DNA from: Bettongia penicillata ogilbyi
Taxonomy: Eukaryota; Chordata; Mammalia; Diprotodontia; Potoroidae
DNA: 64,000 nt
Direction of reading: 5' to 3'
NCBI GenBank assembly: GCA_023548195.1
Contig: JAJHZJ010000014.1
Span: 13,306,718 to 13,370,717 of the forward strand
The notes beneath the pieces were generated by a model. It saw nothing but the letters and a program-made list of their open reading frames with translations, was not told where the DNA came from and made no database searches. Within the stretch, counting starts at the first letter, position 1. The number at the start of each line of letters is the position of its first letter. This document shows, piece by piece, positions 50,235 through 64,000 of this stretch. A program made the position numbers and the translations under genes.

Positions 50235-50445
50235 GTAATAATACTATGATATACTGGAAAAAAACACTGGTTCTGGAGTCAGTTGACCTGGTCTCAAATA
50301 TAGCCTCTAATTCCTTACTATTTGTATGACCTTTGTCAAATCAGTTAACCTCCTTGGAACTCAGATTCCTTATTCATAATATAAAAGAGTTGGATTAGGT
50401 GGTCTCTGAAAACTTTTCTGGATATAAATATATGATCCTAAGACA
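50235..50445 (+). repeat. MIR-like SINE
   Basis: ctggttctggagtcagttga, ctttgtcaaatcagttaacc and gttggattaggtggtctctg mark a diverged MIR/L3-type element. Confidence 0.65.
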
Positions 50446-50449
50446 ATCA

Positions 50450-53690
<3,241 letters not shown>

Positions 53691-53699
53691 ACATAAGGC

Positions 53700-53930
53700 A
53701 AAGAAGCAGAACAGTGGTTAGAATGAATGCTGGACTTGGAATCAGGAACACCTGAGTTTGAATCCTGCCTGTGTGACACCTGGCAAATCACTTGACCTCT
53801 CTGGATCTGTTTATATCTGTAAAATGGTGATAATAATAGTGCCTATTTCTCATGGTTATTTTGAGGACCATAGCATCATTACATATACAAAATGCTTTGC
53901 AAACCTGAAAGCATCATATAAATGCTACTT
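53700..53930 (+). repeat. MIR-type marsupial SINE
   Basis: gctggacttggaatcaggaa, tgacacctggcaaatcactt, tctgtaaaatggtgataata and aaatgctttgcaaacctg form a nearly full-length copy. Confidence 0.85.
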
Positions 53931-53934
53931 TTCT

Positions 53935-56050
53935 CAGTTGTCAAATCTGACGGCTTTTTCTCAACTATCTTTCCTGACCTCTCTGCAACACTTACCGCTT
54001 TTGAATTGACACTTTTATTGGGTGCTTTTTCTTCTTTGGATTTTCATGCCATTAATCTGTCTTGGTTCTCTTCCTGACTGCTCCTCTCAATCAACTTTGC
54101 TGATCATCATCCTTCTCAAAGTCTCTAACTGTGGGTGTTCCTCAAAGCTCTCTATTATATTCCTTCATTTCCTTATTTTGTTATTATTTTTTAAAAACAT
54201 TATCTTTTATTCTCTATATATTTTAGTGAATTTTATGATGGTACAAGGCAGTCTGTTGTAGAATATTACTTATTTTTTAAAAAATTGATCAACAAACATT
54301 TATTAAATTCTTACTATATACCAGGTACTATGCTAAGAGCTGGGGTACAAGAAAAAGCAAAAATAGCTCCTGTCTTAAGGGGCGTATTCCTTATTTATTC
54401 ATAACTTTCTTATCTTTAAATTTTGAGTCTCAGATTCTCCCCCTTCCTCCCACACCCTCTGTCACCCCTCTAAGAAGGCAAACAATATGATATCAATTAC
54501 AATTGTGAAAGCATGAAAAATATTTCCCTATTAGACACATCACAACAAAAAGTAAAAAAGAAAATAAAGCAAGAAAATAATACTTCAATTGGCACTCAGA
54601 GTTCTCAGTTCTCTTTGGAGGTGGATGGTATTCTTTCATCATAGATCCTTTGGAAATGTTTTGGATCACTGTATTGATCAGAATAGACAAGTCTTTCACA
54701 GTTGATCATTACATTACTCCTCTTACTGTGCACAATGATCACTTGCCTGGTTCTTCTTACTTCACTTTGCATCATTTCATGTAGGTCTTGCCACATTTTT
54801 TTCTGCAACTACCTCCCTCATCATTTTTCATTGTACAACAGTATTACATCACAATCATATGCCATAACTTGTTCAGCCATTCTCCAACTAATGAGCATCC
54901 CATCAATTTCTGATTCTTTGCCAGGACAAAAGGTGCTGCTATAAATATTTTTGTATATAAAATGTTCTTTTTCTTTGATCTCTTTGGGTTAAAGACCTAG
55001 TAGTACAATTATTGAATCAAAGAGTATGCAGTTTTAAAGCCCTTTGGTTATAATTCCAGACTGTTCTCCAGAATCTTCATTTCTTTATACACACTCTAAC
55101 TTGGTGACTTTATCAGTTCCCATGGGTTCAATTTAATTTTCTGTATGTAGGTATTTACAAATATTTACACATCCTGCCTCAACTTCTTTGTTGAGCCCCA
55201 GTCCCCATGTCACCAACTGGCTCCTCAGTGGCTCAAACCAGGCATACCAAAGGTATCACAAACATAACATGTCCAAAACAGAACTCACTTTATTTTCTCC
55301 ACACAACTCTTCTTTTAAATTTCTGCATTATTGTCATGGATATATTCACATTATAGCCACCTATATTCTCCATCTCAGTGTCATTCCCAATACCTTTGTT
55401 TACTGACTCCATGTAGCCAATCAGCTGCCCAACTCTTTTGTTTCTCCTTCCATATCTTTCACATATGGTCCTTTCTGTTCACTATTACCTTAGGGAAGCT
55501 GGTGACAGTGGACAGAGCACTGGCCTCGCGTCAGGAAGATATGAGTTCAAATCTGACCTCAGACGCTTACTAGCTGTGTGACCCTGAGCAAGCCATTTGA
55601 CTTGTTTGCCTCAGCTTCCTCATCTATAAAATAGGGGTAATAAAAGTACCTGTATCCTAGAGTTCTTGTGAGGATCAAGTAAGATAATAAAATGCTCATC
55701 ACAGTGCCTGGTACACAGTAAGGTCTACATAAGTATTAGTCATGATTAATTACCTCTAATACAGATTACTGACAATACTTGTAACTGGTTTCTCTGCCTC
55801 AATAACTTTCCACCCCAATCTATCCTCTACACAGCCGGTAAAGTGATTTTTCTAAAGCGCAGGTCTGATCATAACACCCTACCTCAAGCCCTTAATAAAC
55901 TCCATTGGTTCCTTATTATCTAAGACTAAACTTTAAAAATCTCATTTGATACTCCAAATAATATCACATCCTGGCCCTTCTTTATCTTTACAATCTTCTT
56001 ATACATTACTCCTTTCCACTCATGGCAAGGTCAAGCCAAATTGACCTACT
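53935..56050. repeat. L2 LINE (+) with L1 (-) and SINE (+) insertions
   Basis: 53935-54265 and 55150-55495 and 55750-56050 are sense L2 segments (tctaactgtgggtgttcctc, acatgtccaaaacagaactc, tgatttttctaaagcgcagg). 54285-54395 is an inverted L2 tail. 54395-55115 is an antisense L1 3' end (ttcacagttgatcattacat, ctccaactaatgagcatccc). 55496-55745 is a SINE. Confidence 0.75.
55496..55745 (+). repeat. Marsupial tRNA/MIR-type SINE
   Basis: agtggacagagcactggcct, atgagttcaaatctgacctc, tgtgaccctgagcaagccat, cttcctcatctataaaatag and a tail cagtgcctggtacacagtaa. It splits an L2. Confidence 0.9.
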
Positions 56051-56329
56051 TACTGATCCTCACACACAGCACTCTATTTCTCAACATGAGCTCCCATTTA
56101 CCTACGTATCCTTCAGGGTATCAAGCAAAAGATGATTCCACAAAACAAACAAACGAAACACAACTCAGGAGGTCTGAGATGATCCAAAATACTACAGGGA
56201 CAGGGATATGTCCTGGTACAGTACTAGGAAGTGTGTCAGGAAATACCAATAACTTGTCACCATATTCATCAACCTAGACACAGGAGAAAGGGGTAAAATC
56301 CCAGCAGAGTGAGACAAAGTCTCTGTTTC

Positions 56330-56890
56330 AATCTTCTCATAGGACCAAAGGTTCATAGATCTAGAGCTGAAAGAAAAATTAGAGACTAACTAGAACAATT
56401 TTCTTATTTTAAACATGAGTAAACTGAGTCCCAGAGAGGCAAACTGATTTGCATAACATAACACAGATATTAAGTGTCCCAAATGAGATTTGAATACAAC
56501 TGAACTGAACATTTTCTGAGTCTACTATGCATTTTCCAACCTTCAAAAGTGCTCTGCAGTTTCTGATGTTGATGAATGTCTCCTAGCTACTATCTCCTCT
56601 TTGGCTTTCAAGACACTGCTTTTTCCTACCTGTCAAGACTCTTCCCCTCAGTCTCCTTGGCTCTTCTATTGCCCAACAGACTATCTTTGAACCTCTCGCT
56701 TTTTTCCCATTATATTTTCTCTTAGTGATCTCAACAGTTGTGACGGTTTTAACTGCCATCCAAATCTATACACCAATTGCCTGAATGTTACTACCTGGCT
56801 GTTGGGTAGCCATTTCAAATTCAACACGTCTAAAATAGAATTCATCTTCCCTCTAAACTCATCCTTCTTCTGAACTGTGTTATTTCTATT
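56330..56890 (+). repeat. L3/MIR-like tail and L2 fragment
   Basis: 56330-56500 carries ttcatagatctagagctgaa and actgagtcccagagaggcaa. 56560-56890 is a sense L2 piece with atttcaaattcaacacgtct. Confidence 0.6.
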
Positions 56891-56907
56891 AATGTTAATG
56901 CTACTAC

Positions 56908-57280
56908 TGTGGGAAGTAAGAAAGTTCTGCCATCCACCTCCCTAGGTGATAAGGGTTGTGGCCTAGCATGGACAGGTTGGAGGTTAGGGATTGGTTTGTA
57001 GGCACATGGAGCTGTGTGAGGAAGGGCCTATCAGAGAGGAGAACATGGAGTCACATGGCCAGGGCACTGCATCTCAGAAGATCCAAAGTTCAGAAAACAG
57101 TATAAGAAGCCCCATCTTACTGCGCGTGCTGTAGTCTTCCTGTCCATTCAGGGGGAATGGACATAAAGATTAATAAAGGCCTTCCTGATTTCACAACAGG
57201 TATTGTTCTTTATTTAAGGTGAGCATGTTTCTCACTGTCAGGGGTTTGTTAGACTGGCTCACTTCTAACAGTTACCATTA
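56908..57280 (+). mobile_element. Probable solo LTR of an endogenous retrovirus
   Basis: The 373-bp unit starts TGTGGGAAGTAAG and ends CTTCTAACA (TG...CA). It contains a TATA-like box (cagtataagaagcccc at about 57098) and a polyadenylation signal (gattaataaaggccttcc at about 57172), in the U3-R-U5 order of a retroviral LTR. No internal viral genes occur, so it is a solo LTR. A clean target duplication is not visible. Confidence 0.7.
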
Positions 57281-57364
57281 TTAATTTCTATTAATGTTAC
57301 CACTAAACATTAAATAAATGCCAGTTCACTGACTCTTCTCTGATTAATTCAATAACGGCATTCC

Positions 57365-57490
57365 CACAGTGGCTGTTCCAAATCATAGATTTAGAACTAA
57401 AAAAGACCTTAGAAGCCAAGGAGACTAAAACCCTCATTTTATAAATGATGAAACTGAGGCACAGAGAGCTTGTGACTTTTCCAAGATCTA
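57365..57490 (+). repeat. L3/MIR-type fragment
   Basis: aatcatagatttagaactaa, aagaccttagaagcc, then atgatgaaactgaggcacag. Confidence 0.7.
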
Positions 57491-57597
57491 TATCTCATTA
57501 ATTTGATTTCTGAAAAAGGAAAACCAAATAACCTAAATGAAAAAAGGGAATTTCACAACAAAGAGGAAAAAAGAGCAATTTATTTGACACTAAAAGT

Positions 57598-57975
57598 CCC
57601 AGGCTAAGCCTCACTTGGTTATAGTTTGGGGCTTCTTCGGCTCACAGTGAATATAAATAGCAATTGCCTCTATTTTGGCCAGAAACCCTGAGGGTCTTCC
57701 CCTCCCAGATGGACTTTTTTTCCTGAGACTAGGTTAAAAGAGGTCATTGTTTGCCTCATTTATCATTACCTAGTCTTAATCACTAAATGGGCTTTGTCAA
57801 AGACCTTAGCTTAAAAAGGCCAAGTCTCTCAAGGCCATTTCCAGTCTTCCTGATCTATATTCTTACCACCTGGAACGAGGAGGACAAAGTAAAGTTGGTG
57901 ACTTAAATGCAATTCACTGGCATGCAATGATATCACCTCCCTCTTCAAGAAAGAAGGCTAAACAACAACAATTTT
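57598..57975 (+). repeat. Interspersed retroposon with (CAA)n tail
   Basis: Conserved-looking text (ccaggctaagcctcacttgg, ctttgtcaaagaccttagct, atgatatcacctccctcttc) ending ctaaacaacaacaa. I know similar text as a high-copy marsupial repeat, but cannot name the family. The simple-repeat tail would suit an RTE-mobilised SINE. Confidence 0.5.
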
Positions 57976-58259
57976 GCCCAATTATATGGTAATAAAACCA
58001 ACAACTTAAGTGAAATGGATGAATATTTACAAAAAACATTAAATCTCCACATTAATATAATTAAGATATGAAGAACTTAAAGAAGAATTCTAATATTACA
58101 CAAACTATAAAAATGGCACTGACTAAACAAATTGTGCCTTGAAATGAGAACAATACAATAACAACAGTATTTTTGTTTTTAAACAACTCTGACAGACTCA
58201 GGAAATGACCACTAAAGGGATAAACCAGGATTCCACAAAACAGATCATGAAGTATGTAT

Positions 58260-58490
58260 GCTACACATCTGCTGACAGACTGGAAAAAGATTCAAACTGA
58301 GACACACAATTTTTGGATACTGTCAATGTAGCAATTCTTTTTGTTTGATGATGTCTACCTGGCATGAGGTTTTTGTTTTGTTTTTCTGTTTGTTCTTTCT
58401 CACCGGGGGGAAGGGAGGGGGCGAGAGGAGGGTTAGAAGGAGAAGGGAGAGAAAGTAGGATAAAGAGAAAATAAATGTTTGATTGGAAAA
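58260..58490 (+). repeat. L1/HAL1 3' end fragment
   Basis: T-rich block, then ggggggaagggagggggcga and a purine-rich end with gaaaataaatgtttgattgg, typical of the 3' terminus of the local LINE lineage. Confidence 0.6.
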
Positions 58491-58499
58491 ACAATCAAA

Positions 58500-58860
58500 A
58501 ACCTATAGAAAGTAGCACTACCTGGGATACCTACATATCCTATTACCAACACTGTGGCCTTCCTGTTTTCACATTGAATCTTGGCCTTTTGGCCCTGGAT
58601 AAGTTACCTTCTATCTTACCTAGCCTGTTCCCTGGCCTACTACTACTTTCTAGCCAGCCCCCCAACTCCAAAACAAGTCACACCCCTGTGCTCCAACTTT
58701 CTCCGTCCTCCATGACATTCTACTTCTATTTTTTCTTCCTGCGTTATCTTCCCCTATTAGGATATAAGTTCCATTAGGAGACAGATTAACTTGCTTGCTT
58801 TTGTAAGCCCCAGAACTTAGCACAGTATTTGGCATAAAAGTAAGGGTTTTTTCATTTATT
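58500..58860 (+). repeat. L2-type LINE 3' end
   Basis: cccctattaggatataagtt, ccagaacttagcacagtatt and tttttcatttattcattc mark a diverged sense L2 tail. Confidence 0.55.
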
Positions 58861-58869
58861 CATTCAGGA

Positions 58870-60425
58870 ATGTGAGCAGTAGCATTCCATAAAGAGCAAA
58901 ATGAAGTGGAAGTGAAAACAAATGCAAAGAAAATTTGGCATGATGCTAATCTAAGTGGCATCATCGTAAGAGTACTCAAAGAAGAAAGTGTCAGAGGGAA
59001 AACAAATAAAAAATGAGATTTCAGTATTTCTCTACTTTTATCAACAATAATAATTCAACCACAACATCTGGATCCTAATACCTTAGTCCTGAAGGTAAAG
59101 AAAAATTTAATAAGAATACAGATACTGAAATGAAAGAAATTCATGTGACAACACAATCTAGGGAGCAGTTCAGCAGGCTTAGATTCAAAAAGAAAAATAA
59201 AATTATCCAAAAATGGTTACTGGGAAAACTACTAACTCATATATCTGTGTGGGGAAAAAGAGGAGTTCAATACTTATTGTCTGTAAAACAAAGTAATTAC
59301 TCGTTTGAGAGGAACCTTCTTTGATGTGGTACAGCAATCTTGCTGTTAATTTTTAAATTATCTTGATTCTCAGGAAAATTTCTTTTCTAAGAAAAAGAAT
59401 ACATAAAAAAAGGAACGTGGATTTTAAGATCTGAAAGTCATTTTAAAATGTTTTAGTTTTCCACGAGGAACTCTTTCTAGAAGCTGCTTTGGATACTATT
59501 TGGTTGCTGGTGAACATTTTTTGTCATATATTTACTGTCCCCTGGTGAGTACAAATCATATTTCTTACTCTTCATATTTTGTCATCAGAGTTCTCACTAT
59601 CTTATATTTTGTCATCAGAGTTCTCATTCTCTTACGTAACATTCTTGCTAGACCACTATTATTTTTAGTCTCCTAGGTTGATAAGATTTTTTTTAATGCT
59701 ACAGTACAGAATGTGAATTTCTTGCCTAATCTTCATCCATATTATCTTCCTAAAACAGAAAAAAAGAAACCCCAACAAAAAACTACTTTCTAGTTTCTTA
59801 TTGGGCTAGGACATGTTTGTGGCTCCACTTAGACCTGAAAGAATGTAAAACAGAAGCATTACTCTCCAACTAAGGAATTGTGCATCTCTGGGAAAATTAA
59901 AGGTGGAGGGAGGGAGACTGTACCTGTACCCTCAGACAACCCACAAGAAGAGATGAAGGAAAGGACTATGTGAAGAGATAACATCATGCTTCAGCCAGGT
60001 GCATTTGTATTGGGAGATCCTAGGAGTTGGGGGTGAGGAGAGGACTCAGAGGCGAGCAGTCTGCTGTATCTGTCAGGTCTAAAGGGGTGCGGTGCTATTA
60101 AGCAACTCTCAGCAAAGAGGGTGGGAAGAATAATGGTAGGAAGGGATGAGAGAGGGAAGGAAGGAGGGAAAGAAGCAGGAGAAAGACAGTTCTGCTCAAC
60201 TTCCCCTCACTGAATTTCTAAATTCCTTCAAGCCACATCCGAAATACTACCCTCTACATAAAAGGCATAAAAATGCCTTTCTTAATCCCTTCAACTACTA
60301 GTGCTCACCCTTACTTTTTCCTTTAATAATTTAAATGTTTTTTTTAATTTGTCCTCTATTTTTACCCTAAAGGTACATGAATGAGAGGGAGGTAGGCTGC
60401 TGATGGAGGAAGTATGTTTCTACCC
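58870..60425. other. PACS2 intron, mostly unassigned
   Basis: No exon recognised. Contains the 30-bp tandem duplication at 59574-59626 and purine-rich sequence at 60110-60190. Confidence 0.4.
59574..59626. repeat. Tandem duplication, period 30 bp
   Basis: atattttgtcatcagagttc occurs at 59574 and again at 59604, with the following tca also shared. Confidence 0.9.
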
Positions 60426-60429
60426 CTGC

Positions 60430-60548
60430 ACAGGGAAAAAGAGGTACAAAAATTCACTGAAGAAAAGGACTTTTTAAAAAAGTAGAATTGCTCAAATGGA
60501 AAAGTTACAAAACCACACATTAGAAAATAATTCCTTAAAGCCTAGAAT
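60430..60548 (+). repeat. Older L1 ORF1 fragment, cut by the next element
   Basis: ORF1 coiled-coil text (gaggtacaaaaattcactga, ctcaaatggaaaagttacaa, aaataattccttaaagccta) stops abruptly where a new LINE 5' end begins. Confidence 0.7.
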
Positions 60549-63295
60549 GGGGAGTCAAGATGGCGGAGTAGAGGATGACCTGCTCTAGCTCTTCTCCCCA
60601 CAGCCCATGAAATACCTGTAAAAAATGATTCTAAACAAATTCCAGAGCAGCAGAAGCCACAAAATGATGGAATGAAAGAGATTTCCAGCCCAAAACAGCC
60701 TCGAAGGCTGACAGGAAAGGTCAATCACACTCGGCTAAGAGAAGAGCCCAGCCTTGGGCAGGGCACTGACAGGATTGGAGCAGGCTTCAGGGCACAGAAT
60801 CACAGGCAGCAGCTGCAGTTCCTATATTTCTCAACCCACAAACAACAAAGACAGCTTCAAAGGTCAGTAAGAAAGCTTTTTCACTTAGGTGAGAAGGGAG
60901 AAGGGTCCTCCCCAAGCCCTGACCCAAAGTTGCCACAGCAGCAGCATACATTTTTAGAGCCCTAGGCTAAAGATCCTGAGGGAATTAAGTAGCTGATTTG
61001 AATCTCAGTCCTGAGTGGTGGCCCTGGGGCGAGGAGGAGGTATGGTGAAGCTGGAGGCAGTTGTGCAGAGGGAATTCTACTTGCAGATAGTGGGCAGAAA
61101 AGCCTGTGGTTGCTCCCAGACCAGAGCGCAGGCTAGGAAAGGAATAAACTCCTCTCCCTTGATTGTGCCACCTTGGAGGAACTGAGAACCTACACAGGTC
61201 CCTAAAGCATACCCTCCACTTGACAAAGCACTCAAAAGTCAAGTAACTGGCTGGGAAAATGCCCCAAAAAGGAAAAAAAAAAAGACTATAGAAGGTTACT
61301 TTCTTTATGAACAGGTATCTTCTTCCATTCTTTTGGATGAGGAAGAACAAAGGATACCATCAGAAGAAGACATCCAAGTCAAGCCTTGTGCATCAAAAAT
61401 CTCCAAAATAAATATGTAGTGGTCTCAAACCATTGAAGAGCTCAAAAAGGATTTTGAAAATCAGAGAGGTGAAGGAAAAATTGGGAAGAGAAATGAGAGT
61501 AATGCAAGAAAATCATGAAAAGCAAGTAGACAGCTTGCTTAAAGGAGACCCAAAAAATTACTGAAGAAAATAACACCTTTAAAAATAGACTAACTCAAAT
61601 GGCAAAAGAGGTCCAAAAAGCCAACGAGGAGAAGAATGCTTTAAAAAGCAGAATTAGCCAAATGGAAAAGGAGGTTCAAAAGCTCACTGAAGAAAATAAT
61701 TCTTTAAAAATTAGAATGGAGCAGATAGAAGCTAATGACTTTGTGAGAAATCAAGAAATTACAAAACAAAACCAAAAGAATGAAAAAACAGAAGACAATG
61801 TGAAATATCTCACTGGAAAAACAATTGACCTGGAAAATGGATCTAGGAGAGATAATTTAAAAATCATGGGACTATCTGAAAACCATGATCAAAAAAAGAG
61901 CCTAGACATCATCTTTCATGAAATTACCAAGGAGAACTGCCCTGATGTTCTAGAACCAGAGGGGATATTAAATATTTAAAGAATCCACTGATCATCTCCT
62001 AAAAGGGATGCCAAAAAGAAAAACTCCCGGGAATATTGTAGCCAAATTCCAGAGTTGGTCAAGGAGAAAATACTGCAAGCAGCCAGAAAGAAACAAGTCG
62101 AGTATTGTGGAAATACAATCAGGATACTACAGGATTTAGCAGCTTCTATACTAAGTGATCAAGGGAGCTGGAATATGATATTCCAGAAGTCAAAGGAACT
62201 AGAATTAAAACCAAGAATCACCTACCCAGCAAAACTGAGTATAAGATTTCAAGGAAAAAAACTGGTCATTCAATGACATTGAGGACTTTCAAGTCTTCCT
62301 GATGAAAGGACCAGAGTTGAATAGAAAATCTGACTTTCAAACACAAGAATCAAGAGACGCATGAAAAAGTAAACAGGAAAGCAAAATCATAAGAGACTTA
62401 CTAAAGTTGAATTGTTTACATTCCTACATGGAAAGATAATCATTTGTAACCTGAAACTTTTCTCACTGTTGGGGTAGTTGGGGATTATACATATATATAG
62501 ATAGAGGGCACATGGTTAGTTGAATAGAAGGGATGACATCTAAAAAAATAAAATTAAGGGGTGAGAGAGGAATATATTGGGAGGAGAAAGAGAGAATGGA
62601 ATGGGGCAAATTATCTCTCATAAAAGAGGGAAGAAAAAGCTTTTTCAATGGAGGGGAAAGGTGAGAGGAAAAAAGTGAAGCTTTACTCTCATCACATTTT
62701 GCTTAAGGAGGGAAAAATGCACACTCAATTTGGTATGAAAATCTATCTTACACTACAGAAAAGTAGGGAAGAGAGGGATGCTAGAAGGGAGGGCAAATGG
62801 GAGGAGGGAGTAATTACAAGTAAACACTTTAGGGGAGGGACAAGGTCTAAAGAGAGAATAGAATAAATAGGGGACAGGACAGGATGGAGGGAAATATAGT
62901 TAGAATTTTATGGAAGTCTTTTGCATAACTACACATGTATAACCTATATTGAATTGCTTGCCTTCTCAGTGGACATGGGTGGGGAGGGAGGAAGAGGGAG
63001 AAGCTGAAATTCAAAGTTTTAGGAACGAATGATGAGAATTGTTTTTGCATGCAACTGGGAAATAAGAAATACAGGTAATGAGGTATAGAAATCTATCTTG
63101 CTCTACAAGAAAAGAGAGAAGATGGGGCTAAAGAAAGGGAGGGCTGTGATAGAAGGGAGGGCAGGTTGGGGGAGGGGTAATCAAAATCCACAGTGTTTTG
63201 GGGTGGGGAAGGGGAGAGATGGGGAGAAAATTTGGAAATCAAAATCTTGTGGAAATGAATGTTGAAAACTAAAAAATAAATAAATTTTTAAAAAA
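60549..63295 (+). mobile_element. HAL1-like element (ORF1-only L1 derivative), nearly full length
   Basis: It begins with an L1-type leader (gagtcaagatggcggagtag), has a 5' UTR of about 0.9 kb, an ORF1 region at 61430-62330 and a purine-rich 3' region, and ends aaaataaataaatttttaaa. There is no endonuclease or reverse transcriptase between ORF1 and the tail, unlike an autonomous L1. At about 2.75 kb this fits a half-L1 (HAL1) element that would need L1 proteins in trans. Stops in ORF1 show it is inactive. Confidence 0.75.
61599..62276 (+). pseudogene. L1 ORF1p relic inside the HAL1-like element
   Basis: The frame 61599-61979 (126 codons) encodes a coiled coil of repeated MEKEVQKLTEENNSLKIRM type heptads, then LENGSRRDNLKIMGL, the start of the RNA-binding RRM-like domain. 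A stop separates it from 62055-62276, which encodes the C-terminal domain (KEKILQAARKK, RITYPAKLSIRFQGK). ORF1p is the RNA-binding, trimer-forming protein of L1 ribonucleoprotein. Upstream coding traces reach to about 61430. Confidence 0.85.
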
Positions 63296-64000
63296 TAGTT
63301 TACTTGGCAGATCTACGGATAAGAGAAGAATTTATGACCAAACGAGACAGAGAGCACCAGGATATATAAAATGAATAGTTCTGATTATATTAAATTAAAA
63401 AGGTTACATACAAGTAATACCAATGCAGCCAAAATTAGAAGGAAAAAAGATAGCGGGGAAAATTTTTACAAGTGTCTCCAGGTCCCAGAATATGTCATTC
63501 CTCAATTGATAAATGGTCTAAGAATATGAAAACTAGCACTTTTCAAATGGGAGAAATCAAAGCTACTTATAGTCATGCAAAATTCCAGATCACTACCAAC
63601 TACAGAAATGCAAATTAAAACAGCTCTGAGGTTCTATCTCAGATCTCTCAGAATAGCTAATCTGACAAAAAGAGAAAACAATAAAAGCTGGAAGAGATGT
63701 GGAAAAATGGGGACACTAATATATTGTTGGTGCTGTTGTAATCTGGTCTAACTATTCCGGGAAGTAATTTGTAACTATGCCCCAAAGACTATAAACCTAT
63801 ACATCCTCTCTCTGACCCAGCAATACCACTCTTAGGTCTATATCCCAAAGAGATCAAAGAAAAAGGAAAAGCACCTATATGTACAAAAATATTCATTGCA
63901 GCCCTTGTTGTGGTGGCAAAAATTTGGAAATTGAGGGCATGCACATCAACTGGCGAATGGCTGAACAAGTTACGATATATGAATGTGATGAAAAACTATC
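63296..64000 (+). repeat. L1 ORF2 C-terminal region
   Basis: Decayed ORF2 end: aagaagaatttatgaccaaa, aaattaaaacagctctgagg, cccagcaataccactcttag, tatatcccaaagagatcaaa, aactggcgaatggctgaaca. It corresponds to the human L1 ORF2p C-terminal stretch with IPFDPAIPLLGIYPK, and continues past the window end. Confidence 0.88.

Overview
This is vertebrate nuclear DNA, almost certainly from a marsupial. It is AT-rich and intron-dominated. It is packed with marsupial-type SINEs, long L2/L3 (CR1 superfamily) relics, a marsupial L1 lineage and ORF1-only L1 derivatives (HAL1-like). No prokaryotic gene order, CRISPR array or operon is present. Nearly all short ORFs of 60-165 codons are chance frames inside old repeats.

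The host gene is PACS2 (phosphofurin acidic cluster sorting protein 2), on the minus strand, so transcription runs from high to low coordinates. I recovered 13 consecutive coding exons, A to M, between 52414 and 2005. Their lengths are 74, 81, 60, 158, 91, 63, 131, 133, 105, 107, 155, 111 and 109 nt. They join in one open frame of 1378 nt (458 complete residues), every intron obeying GT-AG. They correspond to about residues 196-660 of human PACS-2: the acidic/serine-rich middle region, the Akt/14-3-3 switch region and the first part of the conserved C-terminal PACS domain. The 5' exons (cargo-binding region) should lie above 64000 and the remaining 3' exons below 1; I found neither in the window.

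Layout by region: 1-10.5 kb holds exons M and L in antisense L2-type LINE sequence. 10.5-22 kb holds exons K, J, I, H and G among L1, L2, SINE and microsatellite sequence. 22-31 kb is a 9-kb repeat-filled intron. 31-32.3 kb is a tight cluster of exons F, E and D. 32.3-47.2 kb is a 15-kb intron with nested antisense L1s and a full-length processed pseudogene of endophilin-A3 (SH3GL3). 47.2-52.4 kb holds exons C, B and A. 52.4-64 kb is the start of a long upstream intron with L2, SINE, a probable solo LTR, a HAL1-like element and an L1 ORF2 tail.

No undescribed multi-gene system is evident. The points most worth checking are UG-rich tracts just upstream of two frame-shifting PACS2 exons (G and J), a weak 5' splice site on exon B, the SH3GL3 retrocopy, two copies of a hAT-like element, an inverted pair of composite L1-derived repeats and a LINE insertion with a perfect 17-bp target duplication. 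All family comparisons are from memory; no search was run.
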